Shown in pieces: positions 15,955 through 26,424 of a DNA stretch of 64,000 nucleotides. Each line of letters begins with the position of its first letter. The stretch's first letter is position 1. The translations under genes and the position numbers were made by a program. Under the pieces are notes generated by a model that made no database searches, had not been told where the DNA came from, and was given only the letters and a program-made list of their open reading frames with translations. The stretch is from positions 48,298 through 112,297 of the forward strand of contig JBHOQN010000005.1 in NCBI GenBank assembly GCA_042408965.1, read 5' to 3'. This DNA comes from Thermogemmatispora sp042408965 (GTDB lineage Bacteria; Chloroflexota; Ktedonobacteria; Ktedonobacterales; Ktedonobacteraceae).

Positions 15955-17418
15955 ATGAGCAAAAACGGGAACAGTATCCCCCTGGAACGCATTGACACCT
16001 ACCGCTGGCGCATCCCTACGCGCTATCACCCCGAGATGCGCGTGCCTGGCATCGTTTACGCCGACGACGCCTTAATCGAGCAGATTCTGCAAGACAACGC
16101 CCTGCAGCAAGTAGCCAACGTGGCAACCCTGCCCGGCATTGTCGGACACTCACTGGCCATGCCCGACATCCACTGGGGATACGGCTTTCCCGTCGGGGGA
16201 GTCGCAGCCACCCACCAGGATTACGGAGTGATCTCCCCAGGAGGAATCGGCTTCGACATCAACTGTGGCGTACGCCTGCTTGCAACAGAGCTGACCCACG
16301 CCGAGATACGCAGCAAGCTGGAGAGGCTAGCGGACGAGCTGTTCACCACCCTGCCCTCAGGGGTCGGTGGCAAAGGAATGCATGTGCTCAGTCGGAGCGA
16401 AATGCGCGAGGTGATGGTGCGTGGCTCCCAGTGGGCCATCGAGCAGGGCTATGGCCTGGCAGAGGATCTGGAGACCACCGAGGAGCATGGCTGTCTGGCC
16501 GGTGCCAACCCGGACGCCGTCTCAAACGCAGCGATCGAGCGTGGCACCAGGCAGCTTGGCAGCCTGGGGGCAGGCAATCACTTCTGCGAGGTGCAGGTCG
16601 TCGACCACATCTACGATCAGGAGGCCGCCCGCACCCTGGGAATCGGCCAGCCGGGCCAGGTTGTAACGACCATTCACTGCGGATCACGCGGATTCGGGCA
16701 TCAGGTGGCACAGGAGTACATCGGGATTGCAGAGCGGAAGCAGCCAGACTTCGGCTTCAAGCTGGTGGACCGTCAGCTGGCCTGCCTGCCGCTGCAGTCG
16801 GAGCTGGGCAAAGCCTACCTGGGAGCCATGGCCTGCAGCGCCAACTTTGCATGGGCCAATCGCCAGCTCCTGATGCACGGCGTCCGACAGGCCTTCACGC
16901 GCGTCTTCGGCCGGCAGGTACGGCCAGCAAGCATGCCCCTCGTCTATGATGTCTGTCACAACATCGCCAAGATGGAGGAGTATGCCATCGAGGGAGAGCT
17001 ACAGCGTGTCTGCGTCCATCGCAAGGGGGCCACACGCGCCTTCCCGGCCGGGCACCCGGCGATCCCCGAAAAATACCGCGCTGTGGGACAGCCCGTTCTC
17101 ATCCCTGGCGATATGGGGCGCTACTCATTTGTGCTGGTGGGCGCTCCCGGCTCCATGGAAGAGAGCTTCGGCACAACCTGCCACGGCGCCGGACGCCAAC
17201 GCAGCCGCACGGCCGCCCGCAAAGCGATCAGCAGCCAGGAGCTCCTGGCCCAGCTCGAAGCCAGAGGCATCACGGTGCGCGTGCACAGCCGCGGCCTGCT
17301 GGCCGAGGAGGCCCCCCTGGCCTACAAGGATGCCGAGCAGGTCGTCAGCGTCGTCCACAACGCCGGGTTAGCAAAACTGGTGGTCCGGTTGCGACCGATC
17401 ATCGTGGTGAAGGGCTAG
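15955..17418 (+). CDS. rtcB: tRNA-splicing/RNA-repair ligase RtcB
   Basis: A 487-residue RtcB ligase joining 2',3'-cyclic phosphate or 3'-phosphate ends to 5'-OH ends using GTP and Mn2+. Visible motifs: GGIGFDINCGVRLL (metal ligand Cys104), LGAGNHFCEVQ, HCGSRGFGHQ, GDMGRYSFVLVG and CHGAGRQRSRTAA, in which His410 is the guanylylated histidine. Length is normal. GAGGAGG lies just upstream of ATG 15955; an open extension to 15886 has no ribosome site. It forms a unit with archease. Since no tRNA is in the window, a general RNA-repair role is as likely as tRNA splicing. Confidence 0.95.
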   Translation: MSKNGNSIPLERIDTYRWRIPTRYHPEMRVPGIVYADDALIEQILQDNALQQVANVATLPGIVGHSLAMPDIHWGYGFPVGGVAATHQDYGVISPGGIGFDINCGVRLLATELTHAEIRSKLERLADELFTTLPSGVGGKGMHVLSRSEMREVMVRGSQWAIEQGYGLAEDLETTEEHGCLAGANPDAVSNAAIERGTRQLGSLGAGNHFCEVQVVDHIYDQEAARTLGIGQPGQVVTTIHCGSRGFGHQVAQEYIGIAERKQPDFGFKLVDRQLACLPLQSELGKAYLGAMACSANFAWANRQLLMHGVRQAFTRVFGRQVRPASMPLVYDVCHNIAKMEEYAIEGELQRVCVHRKGATRAFPAGHPAIPEKYRAVGQPVLIPGDMGRYSFVLVGAPGSMEESFGTTCHGAGRQRSRTAARKAISSQELLAQLEARGITVRVHSRGLLAEEAPLAYKDAEQVVSVVHNAGLAKLVVRLRPIIVVKG

Positions 17419-17549
17419 TCCCAGACCCATCGTTCGAAACAAGAGGAGGAGAGGGCCAGCCAGTGAGCGCTGCGCCCTCTTGCCCCCCATCCAGGACCCC
17501 ACCACGGCGCGAGACGCGAGCGCAGATCCAGAGGCCGTCCCGCTCCATC

Positions 17550-17577
17550 TTGACATCGGGACAAATATGTATATATA
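17550..17577 (+). promoter_or_regulatory. Promoter upstream of ftsH
   Basis: TTGACA (17550-17555) and TATATA (17572-17577) are 16 bases apart, inside a strikingly AT-rich island (17561-17587) in otherwise GC-rich DNA. An alternative -10, TATATT at 17574-17579, gives an 18-base spacer. The leader to the ftsH start would be about 205 bases. Confidence 0.6.
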
Positions 17578-17790
17578 TTGATATATGAATAGACGGTCAC
17601 GAGACAGACCGTCGCGAGAACAGCGGCGTTGACCGCAGCAGATCAACGCTGCTTCCACCACTAGCCTTCGCTCTTCGTCCGTCCTGCTCTCCATCGGTCA
17701 GTGATAAAACCAGGCGCCGTACCATACATGATGCCACGGACGCCACGAGAGAGGTTCATCCACCAGAGCTTCTACAGGGAGGCGAATGCT

Positions 17791-19803
<2,013 letters not shown>

Positions 19804-19808
19804 GCCTC

Positions 19809-19846
19809 CTGAGGGGACCCGGCTGGCACTGGCTGGGTCCCCTCAG
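19809..19846. terminator. Long perfect hairpin between ftsH and a convergent gene
   Basis: CTGAGGGGACCC (19809-19820) and GGGTCCCCTCAG (19835-19846) form a 12-bp perfect stem five bases after the ftsH stop, between convergent genes. It is probably a bidirectional terminator despite lacking a strong T-run. Confidence 0.65.
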
Positions 19847-19909
19847 CGCACCCCATCCCACCAGGCCTGCACCAGGCCACCTACCTACCTCACGCGACTC
19901 TCCACGGGT

Positions 19910-21313
19910 TCAGGCGGAGGCGAGAGCCTCGCGGCGGCGTATCCCCCCCAGGTCGAAGAGGTAGGCGACTGTCAGCAGGAGGAAGAGCGCATTGCGTAGC
20001 CCGACGATCTCAATGAAGCCCATAACCTGACTGACATGCGTGGCATCCGCTACGCGCGTGTAGAGGACGGGATAGATGAGCGACGTCAGCGCGGCAATGA
20101 CACCAAAGACCAGCAGCCAGAAGCGTCGGGTGGCTGTCAGATAGGCGAGCAGAGGCAGCAGCCAGATAAGATACTGGGGGCTGAAGACCTTTCCCGCGGC
20201 GATGAAGACCAGCAGGGCTGCCAGGGCCGCCTGGGCCAAGTCCATCCGGCCACGCCAGCTCTGCCAGAGCACCACCAGATAGCCGAGCACAAGCGCCGCA
20301 CTGGAAGCAGACGAGACCAGAGGCGTCAGCGGACTGAGCACATTGATTGAACCAAAGGTATAGACCACGCGCACCGGGAGCCCCAGCAAGCGGCCAGGCC
20401 AGATGAAGAGGCTTCCCGTGGACTCGATCTGCACCGGACGCTGCATAAAATAGGCCAGTTGACTGGCCACCGCGCCCTGAAAATCCACCAGCGCAAACAC
20501 GCCAGTGATCCCCAGCAGCAGCCCGCAACAGAGCAGCAGGTTACCCCAACGCCAGCCGAGCAGAGCAGCAAGAAGCTCCCTCAGCCGCCTCAGGAAAGCG
20601 ACCCCGTTGCCAGGCAGATAGCGCTCCAGACGCCCCAGATCCCGCTGTTCATTGATGAAGAGCAAGGGGAGCAGAAGCAACGGATAGATTTTGATCAGGA
20701 CAGCGAAAGCCAGCGCCACATAGGCCAGCGTCCAGCGTCTGCGTTCGGCGGCGATGATACAGACCAGAGTCAGCAGCGCAGGCACCAGATCGAAGCGCAG
20801 CAGGGCCAGCCCCCACTCACCCAGCAGCAGGTAGAGGGCGAAGGCCAGCGCCGATCCCCCTGGAGCAAAGCGCAGGAGCAGCCAGTAGATCAGCAAGGCG
20901 GTGAGGGCCATGAGCAGAGCGAACAGCAGCGGATAGAAAGCTGGTGGACCCAGCACCGGCAACGTAAAGATCACCAGCGTCAGCGGTGGATACTCAATCG
21001 GGAGCAGGTGAAAGGGTGGAAACGACGACTGGGGCAGAAAAGAGCAGTCGATGCGCGGTGCCAGCGTCCTTCCACCGCTGCCGAACCAGAAGCTCAGGGC
21101 ATAGCATTGATAGCGCGAGACATCCGATGTGGTCCAGACCATCTGCCAGGAAGAGCCAGCCAGCATCAGGACCAGGACAACAATCAGCGGCAGATAGGCT
21201 CTGAGGCTCGCCACGGCTTGCGCTGCCTCAGAGCCCTGCCGAGGGCTCCACAGGTGTCGAGGACCAGTCCACATCTGCAGGGCAGCAGTTGCTCTGCTCA
21301 GCCTATTTGACAT
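19910..21313 (-). CDS. Polytopic membrane glycosyltransferase (GT87/DUF2029-like)
   Basis: A 467-residue protein with about ten membrane segments. After a short basic N-terminus it has a first segment and a periplasmic loop, then LPIEYPPLTLVIFTLPVL (an E-Y-P-P motif typical of DUF2029/GT87 mannosyltransferases), FDLVPALLTLVCIIAAERRRW and AFAVLIKIYPLLLLPLLF (K-x-YP motif), and near the end FSPQYLIWLLPLLAYLT. Such enzymes move mannose or another sugar from a polyprenyl carrier on the outer face. ATG 21313 (GGGGATGCT just upstream) is preferred over an extension to 21508. The sugar acceptor is not predictable. Confidence 0.72.
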   Translation of the reverse strand: MSNRLSRATAALQMWTGPRHLWSPRQGSEAAQAVASLRAYLPLIVVLVLMLAGSSWQMVWTTSDVSRYQCYALSFWFGSGGRTLAPRIDCSFLPQSSFPPFHLLPIEYPPLTLVIFTLPVLGPPAFYPLLFALLMALTALLIYWLLLRFAPGGSALAFALYLLLGEWGLALLRFDLVPALLTLVCIIAAERRRWTLAYVALAFAVLIKIYPLLLLPLLFINEQRDLGRLERYLPGNGVAFLRRLRELLAALLGWRWGNLLLCCGLLLGITGVFALVDFQGAVASQLAYFMQRPVQIESTGSLFIWPGRLLGLPVRVVYTFGSINVLSPLTPLVSSASSAALVLGYLVVLWQSWRGRMDLAQAALAALLVFIAAGKVFSPQYLIWLLPLLAYLTATRRFWLLVFGVIAALTSLIYPVLYTRVADATHVSQVMGFIEIVGLRNALFLLLTVAYLFDLGGIRRREALASA

Positions 21314-21639
21314 AGCATCCCCAGAGGTTCTACAATCGGAAGGCGCAGGGTCTCCCCACGAGCCCGCCCTGACGCGGCCGCCATGAGCCTGTCCCCAGCC
21401 ATGACGTGCGTAGCAGCGCAGGGCAGACTCCTGGACGGCAAGAACAGACTCCGGGGAGAGTGGCCCGTGCACCTCGCGACACCACGCGCGACAGCGGCGC
21501 TCCTGCACCCATCAAACAGCCCGGAGTATAGTGCATCTCCTGGTGGCTGTCAAGAAGAGCGAGAAGAGGTCCTTCTCACCACCACGCCACCAGCGGACCT
21601 ACCTCGGGCAGCATACCAGGATCTGGGAGGAATCTGCAA

Positions 21640-22125
21640 ATGAGTGAGACCAGCCGTTCAACGACCAGGACTCTGAAAGTGGGCGACGCCGCCCCGGACT
21701 TTACCCTCAAAAGCCACGTCCGCGAGGACTGGCATCTAGGCGACCTGCGTGGCAAGAAGAACGTCGTGCTGGCATTCGTGCCCTTTGCTTTCAGCCGCGT
21801 CTGCTCAGCACAGCTTCCCTCGTACGAGCGCGATCTGGAACGCTTCAGAAGCGCCGACACCGAGGTCGTTGGAATCAGTATGGACAGCGTCTATACCCTC
21901 GACGCCTGGTCCCAGGCTATGCGCACCTCGTTCCCCCTGCTCTCGGACTTCTATCCGCAGGGCGCCGTCGTTGACCTGTACGGCGTACGCCATCCCGCAG
22001 GCATGTCAGAGCGCGCCGTCATCGTCATCGACAAAGAGGGCATCATCCGCCATATCGAGGTAACAGCCAGTCCCTCAGACCTGCCAGACAATGAGCAGCT
22101 CTTCGAGGTCCTGCGCGCACTCTGA
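21640..22125 (+). CDS. Peroxiredoxin (AhpC/TSA family, 1-Cys, AhpE-like)
   Basis: A 161-residue thioredoxin-fold peroxidase. The active-site segment is VPFAFSRVCSAQLP: Pro48, Ser52 in place of the usual Thr, and peroxidatic Cys55. There is no other cysteine, so it must be a 1-Cys enzyme recycled by an external thiol, as in mycobacterial AhpE. Other family features are GDAAPDFTL, VVGISMDS, FPLLSDF and ERAVIVIDKEGIIRHIEV. Its start follows GGGAGGAATCTGCAA. It detoxifies hydroperoxides in the cytoplasm. Confidence 0.88.
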   Translation: MSETSRSTTRTLKVGDAAPDFTLKSHVREDWHLGDLRGKKNVVLAFVPFAFSRVCSAQLPSYERDLERFRSADTEVVGISMDSVYTLDAWSQAMRTSFPLLSDFYPQGAVVDLYGVRHPAGMSERAVIVIDKEGIIRHIEVTASPSDLPDNEQLFEVLRAL

Positions 22126-22181
22126 TGGCCAAGGCCCTCAGCCCGGAGAGATGAGCAAGGTGGGCCGAAAGGGAAGAGGCA

Positions 22182-22211
22182 TTGACTTGCAGGGAAGAAA
22201 TGGAGTATGAT
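22182..22211 (+). promoter_or_regulatory. Promoter of the NfeD-slipin unit
   Basis: TTGACT (22182-22187) and TATGAT (22206-22211) lie 18 bases apart, about 215 bases before the protease gene. Confidence 0.6.
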
Positions 22212-22262
22212 CTCATATAGCAATGAGCAATATTCGGCGAGCTTATAGCAATCAGCTATGAG
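22212..22262. repeat. Iterated direct and inverted repeats just downstream of the -10, candidate operator
   Basis: TATAGCAATGAGC (22216-22228) and TATAGCAATCAGC (22244-22256) are direct repeats, start to start 28 bases apart. Each also sits in a small inverted repeat (CTCAT-6-ATGAG and ATAGC-5-GCTAT). They cover the expected transcription start and first transcribed bases, a usual place for a repressor site. The segment is much more AT-rich than its surroundings. Confidence 0.45.
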
Positions 22263-22423
22263 CACGGTTGACCCTGCGAGCCGTGAGGCCAGCCAGCGAG
22301 GCACGGCCTCTCAGCTGTGCGATGGGCAGGCGAGCGGTTCTGCAGGGTCGGGTCATATGCCCCCAGCCCCGGGCGGCACCTGAGAGGAAGACCGAGCCTC
22401 CTCATGCGAAAAAGGACAGACCG

Positions 22424-23806
22424 ATGTTTACGCGCCACCTTGCACGGGTATTGATCAGGCAGCGCACCCCGGTGACGGGTGCTCTGGTCCTGACCATGCT
22501 CCTCACCTGGGGGACCATCCTGATGGTCCACCCCGCTGAGGCTGCTTCACCCCATGTGGATGTCACCACACTCAACAGTGAGATTAATCCCAGCTCGGCG
22601 CGTTTTCTGCAGCAGGCCATCGTCACCGCGAGCCGCGATGGAGCTGAGGCGCTCGTCATCCAGATTGACACACCTGGCGGTGATCTGGGCTCCATGAAGC
22701 AGATCACCCAGGCCGAGCTGGCCAGCAACGTTCCTCTCATCTCCTACGTCTCGCCGACTGGCGGGCGCGCCGCCTCTGCCGGCGCGTTTGTGGCCCTCTC
22801 TGCCCCCATTGCTGCTATGGCGCCTACCACGCGCATTGGCGCCTCCAGTCCCGTCACCAGCAGTGGTGGCAACCTCAATTCCACACTGCTCCAGAAAGTC
22901 GAGAATGACCTGGTCGCTCAGATCACCGGTGTGCAGAATCGCTATGGACGCAACGCCACCCTGGCCGCCAGAATGGTGACCCAGGCGGCCTCATACGACG
23001 ATCAGACCGCTCTGCAGCAACACATTGTCGATATCGGAGCCCGTACCCTGAACGAATTACTGACCACCATCGACGGGCGCAGTGTCACGCTGTATTCCGG
23101 CCAGAGCGTGGTCCTGCACACCGCTGGCGCTGCCATTGTCACGCTCACCCCAGGTCCCTTTGATGCCCTCTACGGTTTCCTGCTCGATCCCAACGTTGAC
23201 TTTCTCCTCTTCATTGTTGCCCTGATCGGTATCTACCTGGAGATCTCCCATCCGGGAGCCATTGTGCCTGGTGTGGTCGGCGGCATTGCTCTGATTCTCT
23301 TTCTGCTGGGAGCAGGCTCCCTGGCCCCCAACTGGAGTGGCTTGCTCCTGATGGGATTGGCTCTGGTCCTGCTGGTCCTCGACGTGCGCCTCCCATCGCA
23401 CGGCGTCCTGACCGTAGGGGCCCTGACATCACTGGTGATCGGTACGCTGCTCTTCTTCAACAGTGGTGGACCAGAAGGTGGGCCACAGGTGAACCCTCTG
23501 GTCGTCTTTGTGATGACGGGCGTCGTTGCTCTGATCAGCTTCACCCTGGTGGGGGCCATTATCCGCTCCCAGCGCCATCGCCAGCGCTCGGGGGTGGCAA
23601 CGATGATCGGCGCCAGAGCCATCACGCTGACCCCGCTGACCCCTGCAGGGAGGGTGAACTACTGTGGCGAGAACTGGGCCGCTATCCTGATCGAACCATA
23701 TGCATCGCTGGATGAGGCCTGCCCCGTCATTATTGTCGCTGTTGAGGGGCTGCGCCTCCTCGTACGACCGGCCCTGAACACGTTCCCACCGTTTGCCGAT
23801 GAGTAA
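22424..23806 (+). CDS. Membrane-bound NfeD/ClpP-class serine protease
   Basis: A 460-residue protein of the NfeD1b type. Residues 1-41 are a signal or anchor ending AEAASPH. Residues about 45-235 form a ClpP/crotonase-like protease domain: ALVIQIDTPGGDLGSM, then SPTGGRAASAGAFVAL with nucleophile Ser118 and probable base Lys158. Several membrane helices follow (about 260-400), and the end is a small OB-fold NfeD domain (IGARAITLTPLTPAGRVNYCGENWAA). In archaea and bacteria such proteases pair with, and cleave, the C-terminus of the slipin encoded next door; the slipin gene follows 36 bases later. AAAGGA precedes ATG 22424. Confidence 0.9.
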   Translation: MFTRHLARVLIRQRTPVTGALVLTMLLTWGTILMVHPAEAASPHVDVTTLNSEINPSSARFLQQAIVTASRDGAEALVIQIDTPGGDLGSMKQITQAELASNVPLISYVSPTGGRAASAGAFVALSAPIAAMAPTTRIGASSPVTSSGGNLNSTLLQKVENDLVAQITGVQNRYGRNATLAARMVTQAASYDDQTALQQHIVDIGARTLNELLTTIDGRSVTLYSGQSVVLHTAGAAIVTLTPGPFDALYGFLLDPNVDFLLFIVALIGIYLEISHPGAIVPGVVGGIALILFLLGAGSLAPNWSGLLLMGLALVLLVLDVRLPSHGVLTVGALTSLVIGTLLFFNSGGPEGGPQVNPLVVFVMTGVVALISFTLVGAIIRSQRHRQRSGVATMIGARAITLTPLTPAGRVNYCGENWAAILIEPYASLDEACPVIIVAVEGLRLLVRPALNTFPPFADE

Positions 23807-23842
23807 CTGGTGGCTCTCATACCTGTAGAAGGAGGAATCCTC

Positions 23843-24679
23843 ATGGACCCCATTGTCGTAACGTTCATCGTAGCCATAGCAATTGTTGTACTGCTCTTCA
23901 TCCTCTCAGGGCTGCGTGTGGTACAGCAGTATGAGCGCGGCGTCATCTTCATCCTGGGAAGCCTGCAAGGCGCCAAGGGACCCGGCATCTTCTGGGTTCC
24001 TCCGATCATCACCCGCATGATCAAGGTCGATCTGCGTATTGTCACCCTGACTGTCCCTCCTCAAGAGGTCATCACCCGTGACAACGTCACCATCAAGGTA
24101 ACGGCGGTCATCTACTTCTACGTGGTCAACCCCGAGGCTGCGGTGGTGAATGTCATGAACTTCCTGCAGGCGACAACCCAGATCGGCCAGACCACGCTGC
24201 GCAACGTGCTGGGTCAGTCCGAGCTTGATGAGTTGCTGGCACAGCGCAACAAGATCAATCGTGAGCTGCAGGCCATCATCGATGAGTACACAGAACGCTG
24301 GGGGGTGAAGGTCACTGCCGTGGAGATCAAAGACGTCGAGCTTCCTGCGACCATGCAGCGTGCCATGGCCAAACAGGCTGAGGCCGAGCGCGAGAAGCGT
24401 GCCAAGATCATCCATGCTGAGGGTGAATTGCAGGCCTCGACACAGCTTGCTCAGGCCGCTAACATCATCGCCTCAGAAGCCGGGGCGCTCCAGTTGCGCT
24501 ACCTGCAGACCCTGACCGAGATTGCGGTCGAAAAGAACTCGACGATCATCTTCCCGCTGCCATTGGATCTGATCGAGCCACTCTTGACGTCTCTGCACCA
24601 AACGCGCGAGACCCAGCGTGCCCCGATCCCGCAAGATGGTCCCCGTCCAACACCGACCCCTTCCTATCCTCAAGGATAA
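23843..24679 (+). CDS. Slipin (stomatin/prohibitin family, SPFH domain)
   Basis: A 278-residue protein with one N-terminal membrane segment (VVTFIVAIAIVVLLFILSGL) and an SPFH domain: VVQQYERGVIFILGSLQGAKGPGIFWVPP, VDLRIVTLTVPPQEVITRDNVTIKVTAVIYF, then a long helical region (AMAKQAEAEREKRAKIIHAEGELQAS). The Pro-rich tail includes hydrophobic residues of the type cleaved by the partner protease. It should oligomerise in membrane microdomains. AGAAGGAGGA precedes ATG 23843; the in-frame ATG at 23810 has no ribosome site. Confidence 0.93.
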   Translation: MDPIVVTFIVAIAIVVLLFILSGLRVVQQYERGVIFILGSLQGAKGPGIFWVPPIITRMIKVDLRIVTLTVPPQEVITRDNVTIKVTAVIYFYVVNPEAAVVNVMNFLQATTQIGQTTLRNVLGQSELDELLAQRNKINRELQAIIDEYTERWGVKVTAVEIKDVELPATMQRAMAKQAEAEREKRAKIIHAEGELQASTQLAQAANIIASEAGALQLRYLQTLTEIAVEKNSTIIFPLPLDLIEPLLTSLHQTRETQRAPIPQDGPRPTPTPSYPQG

Positions 24680-24848
24680 AGCAGGGGGAACGACACGCGA
24701 GCGGACACCCAACCCACCGCTGAACTGGATGACAGAGGGCAGAGAGCAGCGCAGAGGCCTCAGATCAGATCGGCCTCGTGCCGCTCCCTTCCCTGTTCCC
24801 TCTCTCGAAGGTGCTCCGCCCCTCCACTCCTGTGCTCCGCTCCCTACG

Positions 24849-25508
24849 CTACGGCTGGCGCATCTCTCCCTGCTTGCTCTGGAGATACTCCGCGCAGATA
24901 CGATAGGTCTCCTCCGAAATCAGCCCCCTGGACATATAGTGGTTGAGCATCACATCGAGCTTGAGAATGCTGATCAGGTTGTAGCCATGATGGCGCAGCC
25001 GCTCAGTGGCACCGTGCTCGCGGTCGATGAGCACAATGACATCTTTCACCTTCAGTCCATGCTCTTCCAGCAGGGCCGCCGTTTCCAGGACGCTTCCTCC
25101 ACGGGTGATCAGATCATCGATGATGAGCGCTGTATCACCAGGCGTGAAGCGCCCTTCAATGCCGCGCTGGCCGGTGCCTTCTGGCCGAATACGTGCGTAG
25201 ATCAGCGGGATGTTGGTCTCCAGTGAGTAGGCGGTCGCCAGCAGCAACCCTCCGACCGGAACTCCGGCCACCACATTGAAGGGGTGCACGCGCGGACGAC
25301 GCAGCGATTGGGCCAGGTTGATCTCCTGTTGCATCAGCTTGCTGGCCACGCGCAACGCCAGAGGATTGCTGATCAACACCTTGGGATTGACAAATACCGG
25401 CGAACTGACAGCCGACTCGCTGACCGTAAAGTTCCCGAATTTGACCCCATCAAGATCGAATAGTGCCTGTGCCAGCCAGAGGTTGTCAAGAGACTGCTCT
25501 TTGACCAC
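24849..25508 (-). CDS. pyrE: Orotate phosphoribosyltransferase
   Basis: A type I phosphoribosyltransferase of 219 residues from a GTG start. The PRPP-binding loop is TALIIDDLITRGGSVLE; also seen are VAGVPVGGLLLATAYS and an N-terminal hood region (SPVFVNPKVLISNPLALR). It converts orotate plus PRPP to OMP in pyrimidine synthesis. The frame opens at a GTG at 25550, but GAAGGA at 25515-25520 lies six bases before GTG 25508, so I prefer the shorter form. It converges on the slipin gene and stands alone, with no other pyr genes nearby. The tail (MSRGLISEETYRICAEYLQSKQ) is longer than in E. coli PyrE. Confidence 0.85.
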   Translation of the reverse strand: MVKEQSLDNLWLAQALFDLDGVKFGNFTVSESAVSSPVFVNPKVLISNPLALRVASKLMQQEINLAQSLRRPRVHPFNVVAGVPVGGLLLATAYSLETNIPLIYARIRPEGTGQRGIEGRFTPGDTALIIDDLITRGGSVLETAALLEEHGLKVKDVIVLIDREHGATERLRHHGYNLISILKLDVMLNHYMSRGLISEETYRICAEYLQSKQGEMRQP

Positions 25509-26424
25509 GTGACATCCTTCCTTGAGAAGAGTAAAAGAGATCTTGCCCACAGTATATCATAGCAACTAAGCATTTAGACAGAGAGAGGGAGAAGCCGCGG
25601 CCTTCCCGCAAGCAGCGTTCGCTTTAGCAAACCGCTGGCAGGAAGCATGAAAATACTGTCATACAATGAGCAGCACCTTCTCGGTGTCGCTGACCAGGAG
25701 TGTGAACATCTATTCATGCAGATGGCCATGGGGTTCATGCGATCTTCACCTGACGGCTGTATACTCTAGAATGTGGTGAGTTGCTCGTGCATGATACAAG
25801 CAAATGCATGTTTGAATACAGCGGGTGGGGGATCAGTAGAGGTGGCGTTGGGAGGACATCAGCAAGGGTGGAGGAGGATCGCAGGGTATGCTCACAGTGA
25901 GGTGAGATCGTGACCACTCGTGAGGCCAGGTGGTAAGTGGATAGGGCGCTGTATCTGGACGCTCGATCTCACATCACGCAGGCGGCACGTGCCGCGGGCG
26001 ACTACCATCCCTGAGCGCTGGCCCTTCTGCTGAGACCCGGCTCCGACCGGTATCCGCTGGAAGGGCCAGCTTGTTCTGTCCCCCACGTCCCTGCGTGGGG
26101 ACTTGCAGCCCTCCTGCGTTTGTGATACCCTGAGATGGCTCGGATGAGCAGAGAAGACGGGGTACTCCTCTACGGACCGGGCTACAGCGGTCCTGCAGGC
26201 CTCAGGACACGTCCTGTCGCCCTGCCCCTCACATCAGCAGAATCCGAGCCTGCAGCGCTGCAACACGAGATCCAACCCCGGCTGGCGGCAGAGAGAGCCG
26301 CACCGTCCGCACAGGCTAGCGGCGCGATGCGCGCTCAAGCCTGCGTCTATCTATCGCCGAGCTGGAATACACTGGAATACACTGGTGGAATGCCAGCCTG
26401 ATCCGCTCTCGAACGATGTAAACC
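25509..26424. other. Long intergenic stretch, no gene supported
   Basis: About 900 bases divide pyrE (minus) from the ABC-F gene (plus). I see only short frames without ribosome sites. A 10-bp stem with one bulge (GTCCCC..CGTGGGGAC) lies at 26079-26103, and a TGGAATACAC doublet at 26363-26382. The region may hold promoters for both neighbours or decayed sequence. Confidence 0.5.

Noticed and set aside
26079..26103. A CRISPR-like repeat unit in the pyrE to ABC-F gap
   Set aside because: Only one copy of the stem-forming sequence exists, with no regular spacing of similar sequences and no cas gene.
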